DNA of 64,000 nucleotides from Chitinophagales bacterium. Its GTDB lineage: Bacteria; Bacteroidota; Bacteroidia; Chitinophagales; LD1. The translations under genes and the position numbers were made by a program. The DNA is taken from the NCBI GenBank assembly GCA_019638515.1, contig JAHBTS010000005.1, forward strand, positions 124,001 to 188,000, read 5' to 3'. This document shows positions 24,970 through 34,771 of this stretch, one piece after another (position 1 is the first letter of the stretch; each line of letters starts with the position of its first letter). Below the pieces are notes generated by a model. That model saw nothing but the letters and a program-made list of their open reading frames with translations, was not told the origin of the DNA and did not search any database.

Positions 24970-25245
24970 ATGACAAAAGAAGAATTAAAAAGCGACTTAA
25001 AAGTAAAGATTATCAAGTACCTGAATTATTTATCTATTTCTCCCGATGAAATTGGAGATGATATGCCGCTATTCGGTACCGGGCTTGGTTTAGATTCTAT
25101 TGACTCTATTGAATTAGTGGTGATGTTGGAGCGCGAATACGGTATTAAAATAGAAAACCCCAAAGAGGGAAGAAAAATTTTGGTAGATGTAAATACCATA
25201 GCCGATTATATTGAAAATCACCGCGCAGGAACTGTTCAGCAATGA
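24970..25245 (+). CDS. Acyl carrier protein of the BtrH operon
   Basis: 91 residues, the normal ACP size. The phosphopantetheine attachment site is Ser43 in GLDSIDSIEL, followed by the acidic recognition helix. It would carry the growing acyl chain for the two ketosynthases of the operon and act as donor for the BtrH-like transferase. It is not obviously the housekeeping AcpP, whose motif is normally GADSLD. It overlaps the next gene by four bases (ATGA). Confidence 0.92.
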   Translation: MTKEELKSDLKVKIIKYLNYLSISPDEIGDDMPLFGTGLGLDSIDSIELVVMLEREYGIKIENPKEGRKILVDVNTIADYIENHRAGTVQQ

Positions 25246-26420
25246 GCAAAATAGTAGTTACAGGCATTGGAATAATATCTCCACTAGGCAATTCGCTGCA
25301 CGAAAATAGAACTGCATTACAGCAAGGGAAATGCGCATTAGGCTCTATGGAATTTACGCCATCGCTTTATGCCAGTAAATTGCCCTTTGGCGAAGTAAAA
25401 TGGAGCAATGCAGCCTTGGCTCAAAAGCATGGAATTAGCCAATTGGGTATTACCAGAACAACACTGCTGGCATTAGAAGCCTTTGAGCAAGCTGTGAAAG
25501 ATGCACAACTTTCAACTGCCGAACTTCAAACGGCAGCATTCATAAATGGAACTACTGTGGGCGGTATGTGTGCTTCAGATACACTTTATCAAGATGCGAA
25601 TTTCAACGAGGTTGGTTCCGATTATCTGAACGCCTACGACTTAGGTTCGGTAGCACTTTTTATTCAAAATAAATATGGAATAAAAGGTATTACCAATACG
25701 TTCAATACGGCATGTTCTTCTTCTGCTAATGCTATTATGTATGGCGCACGGTTGTTGCAACACGGCTTGGCAGAGCGCGTGGTGGTGGGTGGAGCCGAGA
25801 GCCTTGCAAAGTTTACCATCAATGGTTTTAATTCGCTCAATATCCTTTCCGCAGAAGTTTGCCGCCCTTTCGATGCCGAGCGCAATGGCCTTAATTTAGG
25901 TGAAGGTGCCGCTTATTTAGTATTGGAGAAAGAAGAAAACTGCAAGGGGAAAGAAATATACGCACAAGTGTCGGGCTGGGCAAATACCAACGATGCTTTT
26001 CATCCTTCATCGCTTTCCGATGAAGGCGAAGGTCCATTCCTTGCCATGCAAAAAGCATTGGCAGTTGCACAATTGGAGCCTGTACAAATAGATTTTGTAA
26101 ATACACATGGCACGGGTACCGAAAATAATGATGAAGCCGAAAGCAGCGCCATGTTGCGCGTATTTGCCAATGTGCCACCATTTGCTTCGGCAAAATCCAA
26201 TATAGGACACACGCTTGGAGCAGCAGGAGCCATAGAAGCCGTTATTTGTTTGCTGAGCATCAAGTATCAAGAAATCTATGCCAGTTTGCATTTTAAAACG
26301 CCAATTCCAGCCACAAGGCTTGTTCCTGTACTGCAATACACCAAAGCATCGGTAAGCCATGTAATGTCTAATTCGTTTGGCTTTGGCGGCAATTGCAGCT
26401 CATTGGTTTTTTCAAAGTAA
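25242..26420 (+). CDS. 3-oxoacyl-ACP synthase II-like (KAS) enzyme
   Basis: 392 residues of the FabF/KAS family. The Cys-His-His triad is intact: Cys158 in NTACSSSAN, His289 in NTHGTGT and His323 in NIGHTLGAAG. It elongates carrier-bound chains with malonyl-ACP. The sequence differs from housekeeping FabF, and its start overlaps the dedicated ACP gene, so it is most likely specific to this operon. No ketoreductase, dehydratase or thioesterase gene follows; those steps, if needed, would come from the general fatty-acid enzymes or from elsewhere. Confidence 0.92.
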   Translation: MSKIVVTGIGIISPLGNSLHENRTALQQGKCALGSMEFTPSLYASKLPFGEVKWSNAALAQKHGISQLGITRTTLLALEAFEQAVKDAQLSTAELQTAAFINGTTVGGMCASDTLYQDANFNEVGSDYLNAYDLGSVALFIQNKYGIKGITNTFNTACSSSANAIMYGARLLQHGLAERVVVGGAESLAKFTINGFNSLNILSAEVCRPFDAERNGLNLGEGAAYLVLEKEENCKGKEIYAQVSGWANTNDAFHPSSLSDEGEGPFLAMQKALAVAQLEPVQIDFVNTHGTGTENNDEAESSAMLRVFANVPPFASAKSNIGHTLGAAGAIEAVICLLSIKYQEIYASLHFKTPIPATRLVPVLQYTKASVSHVMSNSFGFGGNCSSLVFSK

Positions 26421-26500
26421 TTCACGTAGGTTTGAAAAATAATTGAGCCGCACCTTATCAGTATTTCGCCTCGTATCAAACAATATGAAATAATTTAAAG

Positions 26501-27676
26501 TTGAATAGTTTGAAAGTTACATTACACCAAAACAAAACCGAAGCAGTTCGTAGATTTCACCCTTGGGTATTTTCCGGAGCTATTAAGAATATTGCAGGCA
26601 ATCCAAACGATGGCGATGTAGTAGAAGTAGCCGATGAAAAAGGAAATTTTTTAGGGCTGGGGCATTATGCCAAAGGCAGTATTGCCGTGCGTATTTTTTC
26701 GTTCGCAGCAGAGAAAAATATAGAGAAAATATTTGCACAAAAGATTGAAGCAGCCATTGCTCTGCGCAAGCAAATAGGTTTGTGGCAAAATGATGTTACC
26801 AACGCTTTTCGTTTAATACATGGCGAAGGCGATGAATTGCCAGGGTTGATTGTAGATATTTATGGCAATACAGCCGTGCTACAGGCGCATAGTAAAGGCA
26901 TGTTTCAGCACCGCGCACTTATTGCAGCCTTGTTGCGCAGGCATTCAAAAGGCATAATAGAAAATGTATATTCTAAGAGCGATGCGGCACTTAAACATAA
27001 AGAAGCTACCGATGGCTTGCTCGAAGGCAATAGCCTTGCCACCGAGATAAATGAATATAAACTTCGCTTTAAGGTAGAACTCCCAACGGGGCAAAAAACC
27101 GGTTTCTTTTTAGACCAGCGCGAAAACCGCAGATTGTTGGCAAGGTATGCCGAAAACAAAAAAGTGCTGAATACATTCTGCTATACAGGCGGTTTTTCGG
27201 TATATGCAGCCAAGGCGGGTGCAGCCCTAGTTCATTCTGTAGATAGTTCTGTTAGAGCTATTCAGCTTACCAACGAAAATATGGAGTTAAACGGCTGCAA
27301 GCGCCACGAATCTTTTACTACCGATGTGTTCGATTTTATTCACAAGCAAACTCAGGCAGATTTTTACGATATTATAGTACTCGATCCGCCAGCTTTTGCC
27401 AAAAATCACGGTGCACGCCACCAAGCTATTCAAGCATACAAAAGACTCAATGCAGCTGCTTTGCAAAAGGTAAAAAAGCAAGGTTTTATATTTACATTTT
27501 CGTGCTCACAAGCCGTGAACCAAGAAATGTTTGAAGGTGCCGTTACCGCAGCTTCCATAGAAACAGGGCGAAAAGCAAAAATTATCCATCGCCTCACACA
27601 GCCGGCAGACCATCCCGTAAATATATTTCACCCCGAAGGCGAATACTTAAAGGGATTAGTTTTAGCTGTAGAATAA
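26501..27676 (+). CDS. Class I SAM-dependent rRNA methyltransferase (RlmI-like)
   Basis: About 391 residues. An N-terminal PUA domain (FHPWVFSGAI), the linker domain, and a C-terminal Rossmann methyltransferase with SAM-binding NTFCYTGGFSVYAA and catalytic-site motif VLDPPAFAKN. RlmI-type enzymes make 5-methylcytosine in 23S rRNA; bacterial relatives vary in target, so the exact base is not certain. The start is TTG: either 26501 or 26510. It is the gene directly upstream of rpoC on the same strand. Confidence 0.87.
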   Translation: MNSLKVTLHQNKTEAVRRFHPWVFSGAIKNIAGNPNDGDVVEVADEKGNFLGLGHYAKGSIAVRIFSFAAEKNIEKIFAQKIEAAIALRKQIGLWQNDVTNAFRLIHGEGDELPGLIVDIYGNTAVLQAHSKGMFQHRALIAALLRRHSKGIIENVYSKSDAALKHKEATDGLLEGNSLATEINEYKLRFKVELPTGQKTGFFLDQRENRRLLARYAENKKVLNTFCYTGGFSVYAAKAGAALVHSVDSSVRAIQLTNENMELNGCKRHESFTTDVFDFIHKQTQADFYDIIVLDPPAFAKNHGARHQAIQAYKRLNAAALQKVKKQGFIFTFSCSQAVNQEMFEGAVTAASIETGRKAKIIHRLTQPADHPVNIFHPEGEYLKGLVLAVE

Positions 27677-27744
27677 CAGTGCTTGCTAGTAAATTTTTTC
27701 TTCTTAAAGGAAATTGGCGGCTTACGGTAAGAAATAAAGTGAAA

Positions 27745-27775
27745 TTTGGAAATATGTTGTCTTAATATATCTTTG
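27745..27775 (+). promoter_or_regulatory. Consensus Bacteroidetes promoter upstream of rpoC
   Basis: TTTG (27745-27748), exactly 19 bases, then TATCTTTG (27768-27775): an ideal -33/-7 pair. Transcription should start near 27782, giving a leader of about 125 bases before the rpoC ATG. The leader contains small inverted repeats such as CTTCT-TTG-AGAAG. Confidence 0.75.
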
Positions 27776-27908
27776 CGCTTCTCTTTGAGCGAAGTGGGTA
27801 TTCTTTTAATGGTTTTTTTGGCTTGAAACATAAGCGCAGCAACGGCTTGACGCAAAACTTCACTTGGGCTTCTTTGAGAAGATTTGGAATAAATATAATC
27901 TCACATAC

Positions 27909-30900
27909 ATGGCAAAAAAAGAAAATCGCCTAAATCCTAATTTTTCTAAAATCACCATTATGTTGGCAAGTCCAGACTCTATTTTGGATAGAAGCCACGG
28001 TGAAATTAAAAAACCGGAAACCATCAATTATCGTACTTACAAACCCGAGATGGAAGGTTTGTTTTGCGAAAGAGTATTCGGGCCTACTAAAGATTTTGAA
28101 TGTTACTGCGGAAAATATAAGCGCATTCGTTACAAAGGAATCGTGTGCGACCGTTGTGGAGTAGAAGTTACTGAAAAGAAAGTGCGCAGAGAGCGCATGG
28201 GGCATATTAAATTAACAGTGCCTATTGTGCATATATGGTATTTTAAGAGCCTTCCAAATAAAATCGGCTATTTGCTGGGTATGAGCTCTAAAAAATTAGA
28301 GAGTGTTGTTTATTACGAACGTTATGTGGTAATTCAACCGGGTAAGGCAGTAGAAGGTGTTATGCTGCAAACTGAAAAAGGTGAAGAAGAGCGTAAATTA
28401 GCTTACTTAGACTTGCTTACAGAGGAAGAGTATCTTTCTGTTTTCGACAACGAAATCATGAAGAATAACTACCAGTTAGAAGATACCGATCCCAATAAGT
28501 TTGTAGCTAAAATGGGTGCAGAGGCAGTAAAAGAACTGTTGAGCCGCATCAATTTAGATGAGTTAAGCTACCAGTTGCGCCATGCTGCTGCCAACGAAAC
28601 TTCGCGCCAGCGTAAAAGCGAAGCGCTAAAACGCTTGAGCGTAGTAGAAGCCTTCCGCGAAGCTAATGAGCATGTGGAAAATCGCCCTGAGTGGATGGTG
28701 GTTCAGCACTTACCGGTAATACCACCGGAGTTGCGCCCGTTAGTACCTTTAGATGGTGGACGTTTTGCTTCTTCAGACTTAAACGACCTTTACAGAAGAG
28801 TAATTATTCGTAACAATCGTTTAAAAAGATTGCTAGAAATTAAAGCCCCAGAGGTGATTTTGCGTAACGAAAAACGCATGCTACAAGAGGCTATAGATTC
28901 CTTGTTCGACAACTCACGTAAATCTAATGCCGTTAAAGCAGAAGGTGGTCGCCAATTGAAATCTTTGAGCGATGTATTAAAAGGAAAGCAAGGTCGTTTC
29001 CGTCAAAACTTATTAGGAAAGAGGGTGGATTATTCAGGTCGTTCCGTAATTGTGGTGGGACCTGAATTAAAATTGCACGAATGCGGTTTGCCAAAAGATA
29101 TGGCTGCGGAATTGTTTAAGCCATTTATTATCCGCAAACTTATTGAAAGAGGTATTGTTAAAACCGTAAAGAGCGCCAAAAAACTCGTTGATAAAAAAGA
29201 GTCTATCATTTGGGATATTTTGGAAAACGTGTTGAAAGGACATCCGGTATTATTGAACCGTGCTCCTACACTTCACAGATTATCTATTCAAGCATTCTTG
29301 CCGAAATTGATAGAAGGAAAAGCCATACAGTTACACCCATTGGTTTGTACGGCTTTCAATGCCGACTTTGATGGTGACCAAATGGCGGTACACGTGCCAC
29401 TAGGCAATGCTGCAATACTGGAAGCTCAAATGCTCATGTTGGCATCGCACAACATTTTGAACCCGCAAAACGGTACACCAATTACACTTCCTTCGCAAGA
29501 CATGGTGTTGGGCTTGTATTACATGACCAAGGCTAAGAAAAGTACTGAGGCAGAAAAAATTAAAGGAGAAGGCTTAACTTTCTATGGTGCCGAAGAAGCA
29601 ATTGTAGCTTTCAACGAAGGCAGAGTAGAATTAAATGCAGTAGTTAAATGCCGTGTAGCCGCTAAAGAAAACGGTGAAATTAAATCCAAGGTATTAGAAA
29701 CTACTTTAGGTAGAATTATACTCAACCAAGTTGTTCCTGCAAAAGTTGGTTATGTAAACAAATTATTGGGTAAAAAGGAATTGAAGAATGTAATCGGAGA
29801 TATCCTTACCCAAACAGATATTCCTACCACTGCTAAGTTCTTAGACGATATTAAACGTTTAGGGTTCTTCTACTCGTTTAAAGGAGGTTTGAGCTTTAAT
29901 TTAGGTGATGTGTTGGTACCTGCCGAAAAAGAGAAGTTGATGGCTCAAGCTCAAGAAAAAATTGATGAAATTACCGAGAGCTACCAAATGGGCTTTATCA
30001 CAGATAAAGAGCGTTTTAACCAAGTAGTAGATATTTGGACACATACCGATAATCAACTTACTATTAAGTTGATGAACCAAATTACTAAAGATCGCCAAGG
30101 ATTCAATAGTATTTTCATGATGTTGGATTCTGGAGCAAGGGGTTCTAAGCAGCAGATTAAGCAGCTTTCCGGAATGAGGGGGCTTATGGCAAAACCACGT
30201 AAAGCAGGTTCTACCGGAGCAGAGGTTATCGAAAACCCAATTCTGGCTAACTTTAAGGAAGGCTTGAGCGTATTGGAATACTTCATTTCTACGCACGGTG
30301 CTCGTAAAGGTCTTTCCGATACGGCTTTAAAAACTGCCGATGCGGGATACCTTACCAGAAGATTGGTAGATGTGGCACAAGATGTAGTAATTACCGAAGA
30401 AGATTGTGGAACATTAAGAGGTATTGCAGTTAGTGCCATTAAAAACGGAGATGAAATCGTAGAATCACTTTCCGATAGAATTTTAGGCCGTGTTGCATTG
30501 GTAGATATTGTACATCCTGAAACAGATGAACTAATTGTAGCCGCTGCCGAACATATTTATGAAACAGAAGCAAAAGCAGTAGAAGCTGCCGGAATAGAAA
30601 CGGTAGAAATTCGCTCTGTGCTTACTTGCGAAGCCCGCAAAGGAGTTTGCGTAAAATGCTATGGTAGAAACTTAGCAACCAACCGTGTAGCCGAAGAAGG
30701 CGATGCCGTAGGTATTATTGCAGCACAATCTATTGGTGAGCCGGGAACACAGCTTACACTCCGTACCTTCCACGTGGGCGGTATTGCAAGCGTGGGCACT
30801 TCAGAATCTAAATTAGTTGCCAAATTTGAAGGCGTACTACAATTAGATGGTGTACGCGTTATTGCTGCAACAGATGAAAATGGAGAAAAGCAAAATATCG

Positions 30901-32246
30901 TTATCGGAAGAACAGGAGAAATGAGAATTGTGAAGCCTGAAAGCGATAAAGTGCTAATCTCTGCACACGTTCCTTATGGCTCTGTAATCATGTTTAAAGA
31001 TGGGCAAAAAGTAACCAAAGACGATGTTATCTGTAAATGGGATCCATATAACAACGTTATCATTTCTGAAGTAAGTGGTAAAGTACGTTTCGAAAATATT
31101 ATTGAAAACGTAACCTACCGCGATGAAATGGATGAGCAAACAGGCCACCACGAAAAGGTAATTACCGAGTCTAAAGATAAAACCAAGGCTCCAACCATTG
31201 TGGTAGAAAGCGGTAAGGATTGGAAAAACTACAGCTTGCCGGTGGGTGCACACATTTCTATTGAAAACGGAGATACTTTAAAACCCGGACAAATTATTGC
31301 GAAAATTCCTCGCGTAATGGGTAAAGTTAAAGATATCACCGGTGGTCTTCCACGCGTTACAGAATTGTTTGAAGCTAGAAATCCAAGCAATCCGGCTGCC
31401 GTGGCAGAAATAGATGGAGTTGTTCGTTTTGGAGGAATCAAACGTGGTAATAGAGAAGTAATTATCGAGAGCCGCGAGGGTGAAATTGTAAAATACCTTG
31501 TACCACTTTCAAAACAAATATTGGTGCAAGAACAAGATTTTGTTCGCGCAGGAACATCTGTTTCTGACGGTGCAATTACACCAGCCGATATTTTGAACAT
31601 TAAAGGGCCATTTGCCGTTCAAGAATACTTGGTGAACGAAATTCAAGAAGTATATCGCTTACAAGGTATTAAAATCAACGATAAGCATATTGAGGTGATT
31701 GTGCGCCAGATGATGAGCAAAATGATTATTGAAGATGCGGGAGATACCAAATTCTTAGAAGGTGAAAGTGTTGAAAAATTTGAATTATTGGATGTAAACG
31801 ACCAATTGTTTGATAAGAAAGTAGTAACCGAAGCAGGCGATTCTATCAATTTAAAGCCGGGGCAAATTCTTACCCTTCGCAAAATTCGTGAGGAAAACTC
31901 GGTGTTGAAACGCAACGATAAAAAAGTAGTAGAATACCGCGATGCTATTCCGGCTACTGCTACACCACAGTTGCAAGGTATCACAAGAGCTTCGTTGAGT
32001 ACAGGTTCATGGATTTCGGCTGCATCGTTCCAAGAAACTACAAAAGTATTGAGCACCTCTTCTATTGCTGCTCGCGAAGACTACTTAGAAGGCTTAAAAG
32101 AAAACGTTATTGTAGGACACAGAATTCCTGCAGGAACAGGCTTGCGTAAGTTTTCTAAATTGTTTATTGCCGGAAAAGAAGATATGGAGCGTACAGAAAA
32201 GAAAGTACAACAAACTCAAGAAAGCGGAGTAGAACTAATAGGATAG
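27909..32246 (+). CDS. rpoC: DNA-directed RNA polymerase subunit beta'
   Basis: 1445 residues from the ATG at 27909, which matches the known Bacteroidetes N-terminus; 15 upstream in-frame codons are probably leader. The N-terminal zinc site has Cys65, Cys67, Cys80 and Cys83; the active-site Mg motif NADFDGD is at 484-490; the second zinc site ([14 protein letters not shown]) and the trigger-loop region ([16 protein letters not shown]) are present, so the subunit is complete. Oddly, rpoB is not upstream: the neighbour is an rRNA methyltransferase, and rpoC has its own consensus promoter. A strong terminator follows. Confidence 0.97.
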   Translation: MAKKENRLNPNFSKITIMLASPDSILDRSHGEIKKPETINYRTYKPEMEGLFCERVFGPTKDFECYCGKYKRIRYKGIVCDRCGVEVTEKKVRRERMGHIKLTVPIVHIWYFKSLPNKIGYLLGMSSKKLESVVYYERYVVIQPGKAVEGVMLQTEKGEEERKLAYLDLLTEEEYLSVFDNEIMKNNYQLEDTDPNKFVAKMGAEAVKELLSRINLDELSYQLRHAAANETSRQRKSEALKRLSVVEAFREANEHVENRPEWMVVQHLPVIPPELRPLVPLDGGRFASSDLNDLYRRVIIRNNRLKRLLEIKAPEVILRNEKRMLQEAIDSLFDNSRKSNAVKAEGGRQLKSLSDVLKGKQGRFRQNLLGKRVDYSGRSVIVVGPELKLHECGLPKDMAAELFKPFIIRKLIERGIVKTVKSAKKLVDKKESIIWDILENVLKGHPVLLNRAPTLHRLSIQAFLPKLIEGKAIQLHPLVCTAFNADFDGDQMAVHVPLGNAAILEAQMLMLASHNILNPQNGTPITLPSQDMVLGLYYMTKAKKSTEAEKIKGEGLTFYGAEEAIVAFNEGRVELNAVVKCRVAAKENGEIKSKVLETTLGRIILNQVVPAKVGYVNKLLGKKELKNVIGDILTQTDIPTTAKFLDDIKRLGFFYSFKGGLSFNLGDVLVPAEKEKLMAQAQEKIDEITESYQMGFITDKERFNQVVDIWTHTDNQLTIKLMNQITKDRQGFNSIFMMLDSGARGSKQQIKQLSGMRGLMAKPRKAGSTGAEVIENPILANFKEGLSVLEYFISTHGARKGLSDTALKTADAGYLTRRLVDVAQDVVITEEDCGTLRGIAVSAIKNGDEIVESLSDRILGRVALVDIVHPETDELIVAAAEHIYETEAKAVEAAGIETVEIRSVLTCEARKGVCVKCYGRNLATNRVAEEGDAVGIIAAQSIGEPGTQLTLRTFHVGGIASVGTSESKLVAKFEGVLQLDGVRVIAATDENGEKQNIVIGRTGEMRIVKPESDKVLISAHVPYGSVIMFKDGQKVTKDDVICKWDPYNNVIISEVSGKVRFENIIENVTYRDEMDEQTGHHEKVITESKDKTKAPTIVVESGKDWKNYSLPVGAHISIENGDTLKPGQIIAKIPRVMGKVKDITGGLPRVTELFEARNPSNPAAVAEIDGVVRFGGIKRGNREVIIESREGEIVKYLVPLSKQILVQEQDFVRAGTSVSDGAITPADILNIKGPFAVQEYLVNEIQEVYRLQGIKINDKHIEVIVRQMMSKMIIEDAGDTKFLEGESVEKFELLDVNDQLFDKKVVTEAGDSINLKPGQILTLRKIREENSVLKRNDKKVVEYRDAIPATATPQLQGITRASLSTGSWISAASFQETTKVLSTSSIAAREDYLEGLKENVIVGHRIPAGTGLRKFSKLFIAGKEDMERTEKKVQQTQESGVELIG

Positions 32247-32270
32247 TTTACAACGTTTACTTAATAGCCA

Positions 32271-32307
32271 AGAGGCTGTTTCTTTATAGAAGCAGCCTCT
32301 TTTTTTA
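32271..32307 (+). terminator. Intrinsic terminator after rpoC
   Basis: AGAGGCTG (32271-32278) pairs with CAGCCTCT (32293-32300), followed by seven T. It separates rpoC from the TPP riboswitch. Confidence 0.9.
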
Positions 32308-32353
32308 TGTAAAGCACTCACAAGTTTCAATTCTTTGCATATTATTGCGCCAG

Positions 32354-32441
32354 CTTTCTGGGGGTATCTTTATTTAACAGGTAAAGATTGAGAGAGTCCC
32401 TTTGAACCTGAACATGTTTATACATGCGTAGGAAATGAAAG
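32354..32441 (+). promoter_or_regulatory. TPP (thiamine pyrophosphate) riboswitch aptamer
   Basis: The conserved THI-box blocks occur in order: GGGGGTATC from 32360, TGAGAG (32389-32394), CCCTTTGAACCTGA (32398-32411) and GCGTAGGAAA (32426-32435). P1 is formed by CTTTC (32354-32358) and GAAAG (32437-32441). It precedes a TonB-receptor gene, so uptake should be switched off when thiamine pyrophosphate is plentiful. Confidence 0.92.
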
Positions 32442-32528
32442 CGGAATAGCGGCATTGCTGCTCTATTCTGCCTTGGCTCTTCAACTTATTACAGAAGGCT
32501 TTGAATTTTTTAAAAACAAATCAAAGCC
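32441..32528 (+). promoter_or_regulatory. Probable expression platform of the TPP riboswitch
   Basis: Two hairpins lie between aptamer and start codon. The first pairs GCGGAATAG (32441-32449) with CTATTCTGC (32463-32471) and lacks a T-run. The second pairs GGCTTTGA (32497-32504) with TCAAAGCC (32521-32528), ending directly at the ATG. The layout suggests control of translation initiation rather than termination. Confidence 0.55.
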
Positions 32529-34727
32529 ATGAAAAAACTTATTTTCATTACCATGCCGTTTCTGGTTGCGGCTCAAGAACCGGATAGTATTAAAACCTTT
32601 AATGCCAACGAAGTACTTATTACTTCTACGCGAGCAGCGCTTAATACGCCTACTACTTTTTCACTCATTAAATCTGCTGAATTGCAGCGGGTAAACCTTG
32701 GGCAAGATTTACCTGTGATGCTGGACTTTTCGCCTTCGGTTGTTTCAACCAGCGATGCAGGCGCGGGCGTTGGCTACACCTCTATGCGCATTCGTGGCAG
32801 CGATGCCACTCGCATAAATGTAACCATAAACGGTATTCCGGTAAATGATGCCGAGAGCCACAATGTTTTTTGGGTAAACACACCCGATTTGTTTTCAAGT
32901 GTAGAAGATATTCAAGTGCAACGTGGCGTGGGTACTTCTACCAATGGCGCAGGTGCTTTTGGTGCATCGGTGAATATTAGAACACAAAAGATTGCAGCAA
33001 AGCCATCCGGTATATTTGCAGTTTCGGGTGGTTCATTTAATACCGTGAAACTTACTGCGCAAGCTAGTAGTGGTTTAATTAAGAATAAATTCTTTATAGA
33101 AGGAAGACTTTCTAAGCTAAACTCCAATGGATATGTGGAGCGTGCAAGTAGCAATTTGTGGAGCTATTTTGTAACAACCGGAATGCAGCATAAAAGCACT
33201 GTGCTAAAGTTGGTGGCTTTTGGAGGCAATGAAAAAACTTATCAGGCATGGAATGGAGTTTCGGAAGATATGTTGAAAACAAACAGGCGATTCAATAGCG
33301 CGGGAACAGATTATGGTGCTAAAGAAAATCCATGGCGAAACGAGGTAGATAATTATGGACAGCACTATTGCCAGTTGCTGTTTTCGCAGGGATTCAAGAA
33401 AGGGTTTTCGATGAACGTAGGTTTGTTTACCACCTTGGGAAAAGGCTATTATGAACAATACAAAGTGAATCAAAAATTGAAAAAATATGCACCTGTTTTC
33501 GATACGCTTTTAAATGCTTCGAGAACAGATGTGATACGCAGGCGGTGGCTTCAGAATATTTTTTACGGAAGTACATTTTCTTTAAGTTTTGAAAGGAAAA
33601 ATGTAAACGTGTATTTGGGTGGCTTGCTGAGCCAATACAGGGGCAAGCACTTTGGTAATATTATTTGGAATGATGCAGGTTACGATTTTTCAAGCAATAC
33701 ACATTATTACGATAATAATTCGGTGAAGAACGATTTTAATGTGTACCTGCGCGTAAGCTATACTTTTGCAGAAAGGGTAACGCTATTTGCAGATGTGCAA
33801 TACCGTTTTGTGGGCTACAATGGCAAAGGTTTCGATAACGATAAAGTTCAGATAGATTTTAATTCTAAGTGGCATTTTGTAAATCCTAAAGGCGGAATAT
33901 CGGTTGCGGCAACACCGCTGCATCATTTTTATACTTCGGTTGCTGTGGGCAATAAAGAGCCTAACCGCGATGATGTGGCATACAATAGGGCTGTAAAAAG
34001 TGAACGGTTAATAGACTGGGAAGGAGGCTATCAATTCAGACATAGAAAATTTCCGTTGTATGTAAATGGCTATTATATGTATTATACTAATCAGTTAGTG
34101 TTAACAGGGCAGTTAGATGATGTGGGCAATGCACAGCGTGTGAATGTACCGGTGAGTTTTAGGGCAGGAGTGGAGTTGAATGGTGCTATCATTTTCAATT
34201 CTAAAATAAGTGAGCGCGAAATTTTTAGAATTGGCTATAACTTAACTTATGCTCAAAGCAAAATTAAAAACTTTGAACAGCAAACGCCAACTTTTGATGA
34301 TGATTACAATCGTATAGATACGCTATTGTTGGTGCAGCATTATGCCAATACACGTATTGCATTTTCGCCCGATGTAATTGCAGGAATAGAGTTGATGGGT
34401 TCGCCATTGCCGGGTTTGCAATTATCGCTTAGCACTAAAGCAGTAAGCAAGCAGTATTTAGATAACACGCAAAGTGAGGCTAAAAAACTGAAACCTTATT
34501 CATATACTAATTTTAATGCAGCATATACATTTCAATTTGCAAAGAGTAGGAGCGTAACGGTTTCGGTACTGGTAAATAATCTGTTTAACTATATGTTTGA
34601 AAGCAATGGTTATACTTACAGTGAAAGATATTATTCTGCGGGTACAGTGGGCGCTCCCGTGGTGTATAATTATTACTATCCGCAGGCTGGTATTAATGTA
34701 TTAGCCGGTATTCGCTTAAAAATTTAG
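32529..34727 (+). CDS. TonB-dependent receptor under TPP riboswitch (likely thiamine uptake)
   Basis: 732 residues with a short signal peptide (ending VAAQ). There is no carboxypeptidase-regulatory domain; the plug begins at once (MRIRGSDATRINVTINGIPVND) and is followed by a 22-strand-type barrel. The TPP riboswitch directly upstream implies the ligand is thiamine, its phosphates or a pyrimidine/thiazole precursor. This regulatory link is known for outer-membrane receptors of Bacteroidetes. An inner-membrane thiamine transporter (PnuT type) is often next to such receptors, but is not seen here. The next genes are on the opposite strand. Confidence 0.87.
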   Translation: MKKLIFITMPFLVAAQEPDSIKTFNANEVLITSTRAALNTPTTFSLIKSAELQRVNLGQDLPVMLDFSPSVVSTSDAGAGVGYTSMRIRGSDATRINVTINGIPVNDAESHNVFWVNTPDLFSSVEDIQVQRGVGTSTNGAGAFGASVNIRTQKIAAKPSGIFAVSGGSFNTVKLTAQASSGLIKNKFFIEGRLSKLNSNGYVERASSNLWSYFVTTGMQHKSTVLKLVAFGGNEKTYQAWNGVSEDMLKTNRRFNSAGTDYGAKENPWRNEVDNYGQHYCQLLFSQGFKKGFSMNVGLFTTLGKGYYEQYKVNQKLKKYAPVFDTLLNASRTDVIRRRWLQNIFYGSTFSLSFERKNVNVYLGGLLSQYRGKHFGNIIWNDAGYDFSSNTHYYDNNSVKNDFNVYLRVSYTFAERVTLFADVQYRFVGYNGKGFDNDKVQIDFNSKWHFVNPKGGISVAATPLHHFYTSVAVGNKEPNRDDVAYNRAVKSERLIDWEGGYQFRHRKFPLYVNGYYMYYTNQLVLTGQLDDVGNAQRVNVPVSFRAGVELNGAIIFNSKISEREIFRIGYNLTYAQSKIKNFEQQTPTFDDDYNRIDTLLLVQHYANTRIAFSPDVIAGIELMGSPLPGLQLSLSTKAVSKQYLDNTQSEAKKLKPYSYTNFNAAYTFQFAKSRSVTVSVLVNNLFNYMFESNGYTYSERYYSAGTVGAPVVYNYYYPQAGINVLAGIRLKI

Positions 34728-34771
34728 GTATAACTAAGTATCAGCAAGGTTACCGGATATGTAATCTATAA

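Noticed and set aside
20343..26420. Reading the two ketosynthases and the ACP as the housekeeping fab genes
   Set aside because: Genes fabD, fabG and the usual acpP-fabF arrangement are missing, the ACP motif differs from AcpP, and the genes interlock with a BtrH-like enzyme and an ABC exporter.
27628..27855. Minus-strand basic 75-residue open frame upstream of rpoC
   Set aside because: It has a TTG start, overlaps the end of the methyltransferase gene and the consensus rpoC promoter, and matches no family I know.
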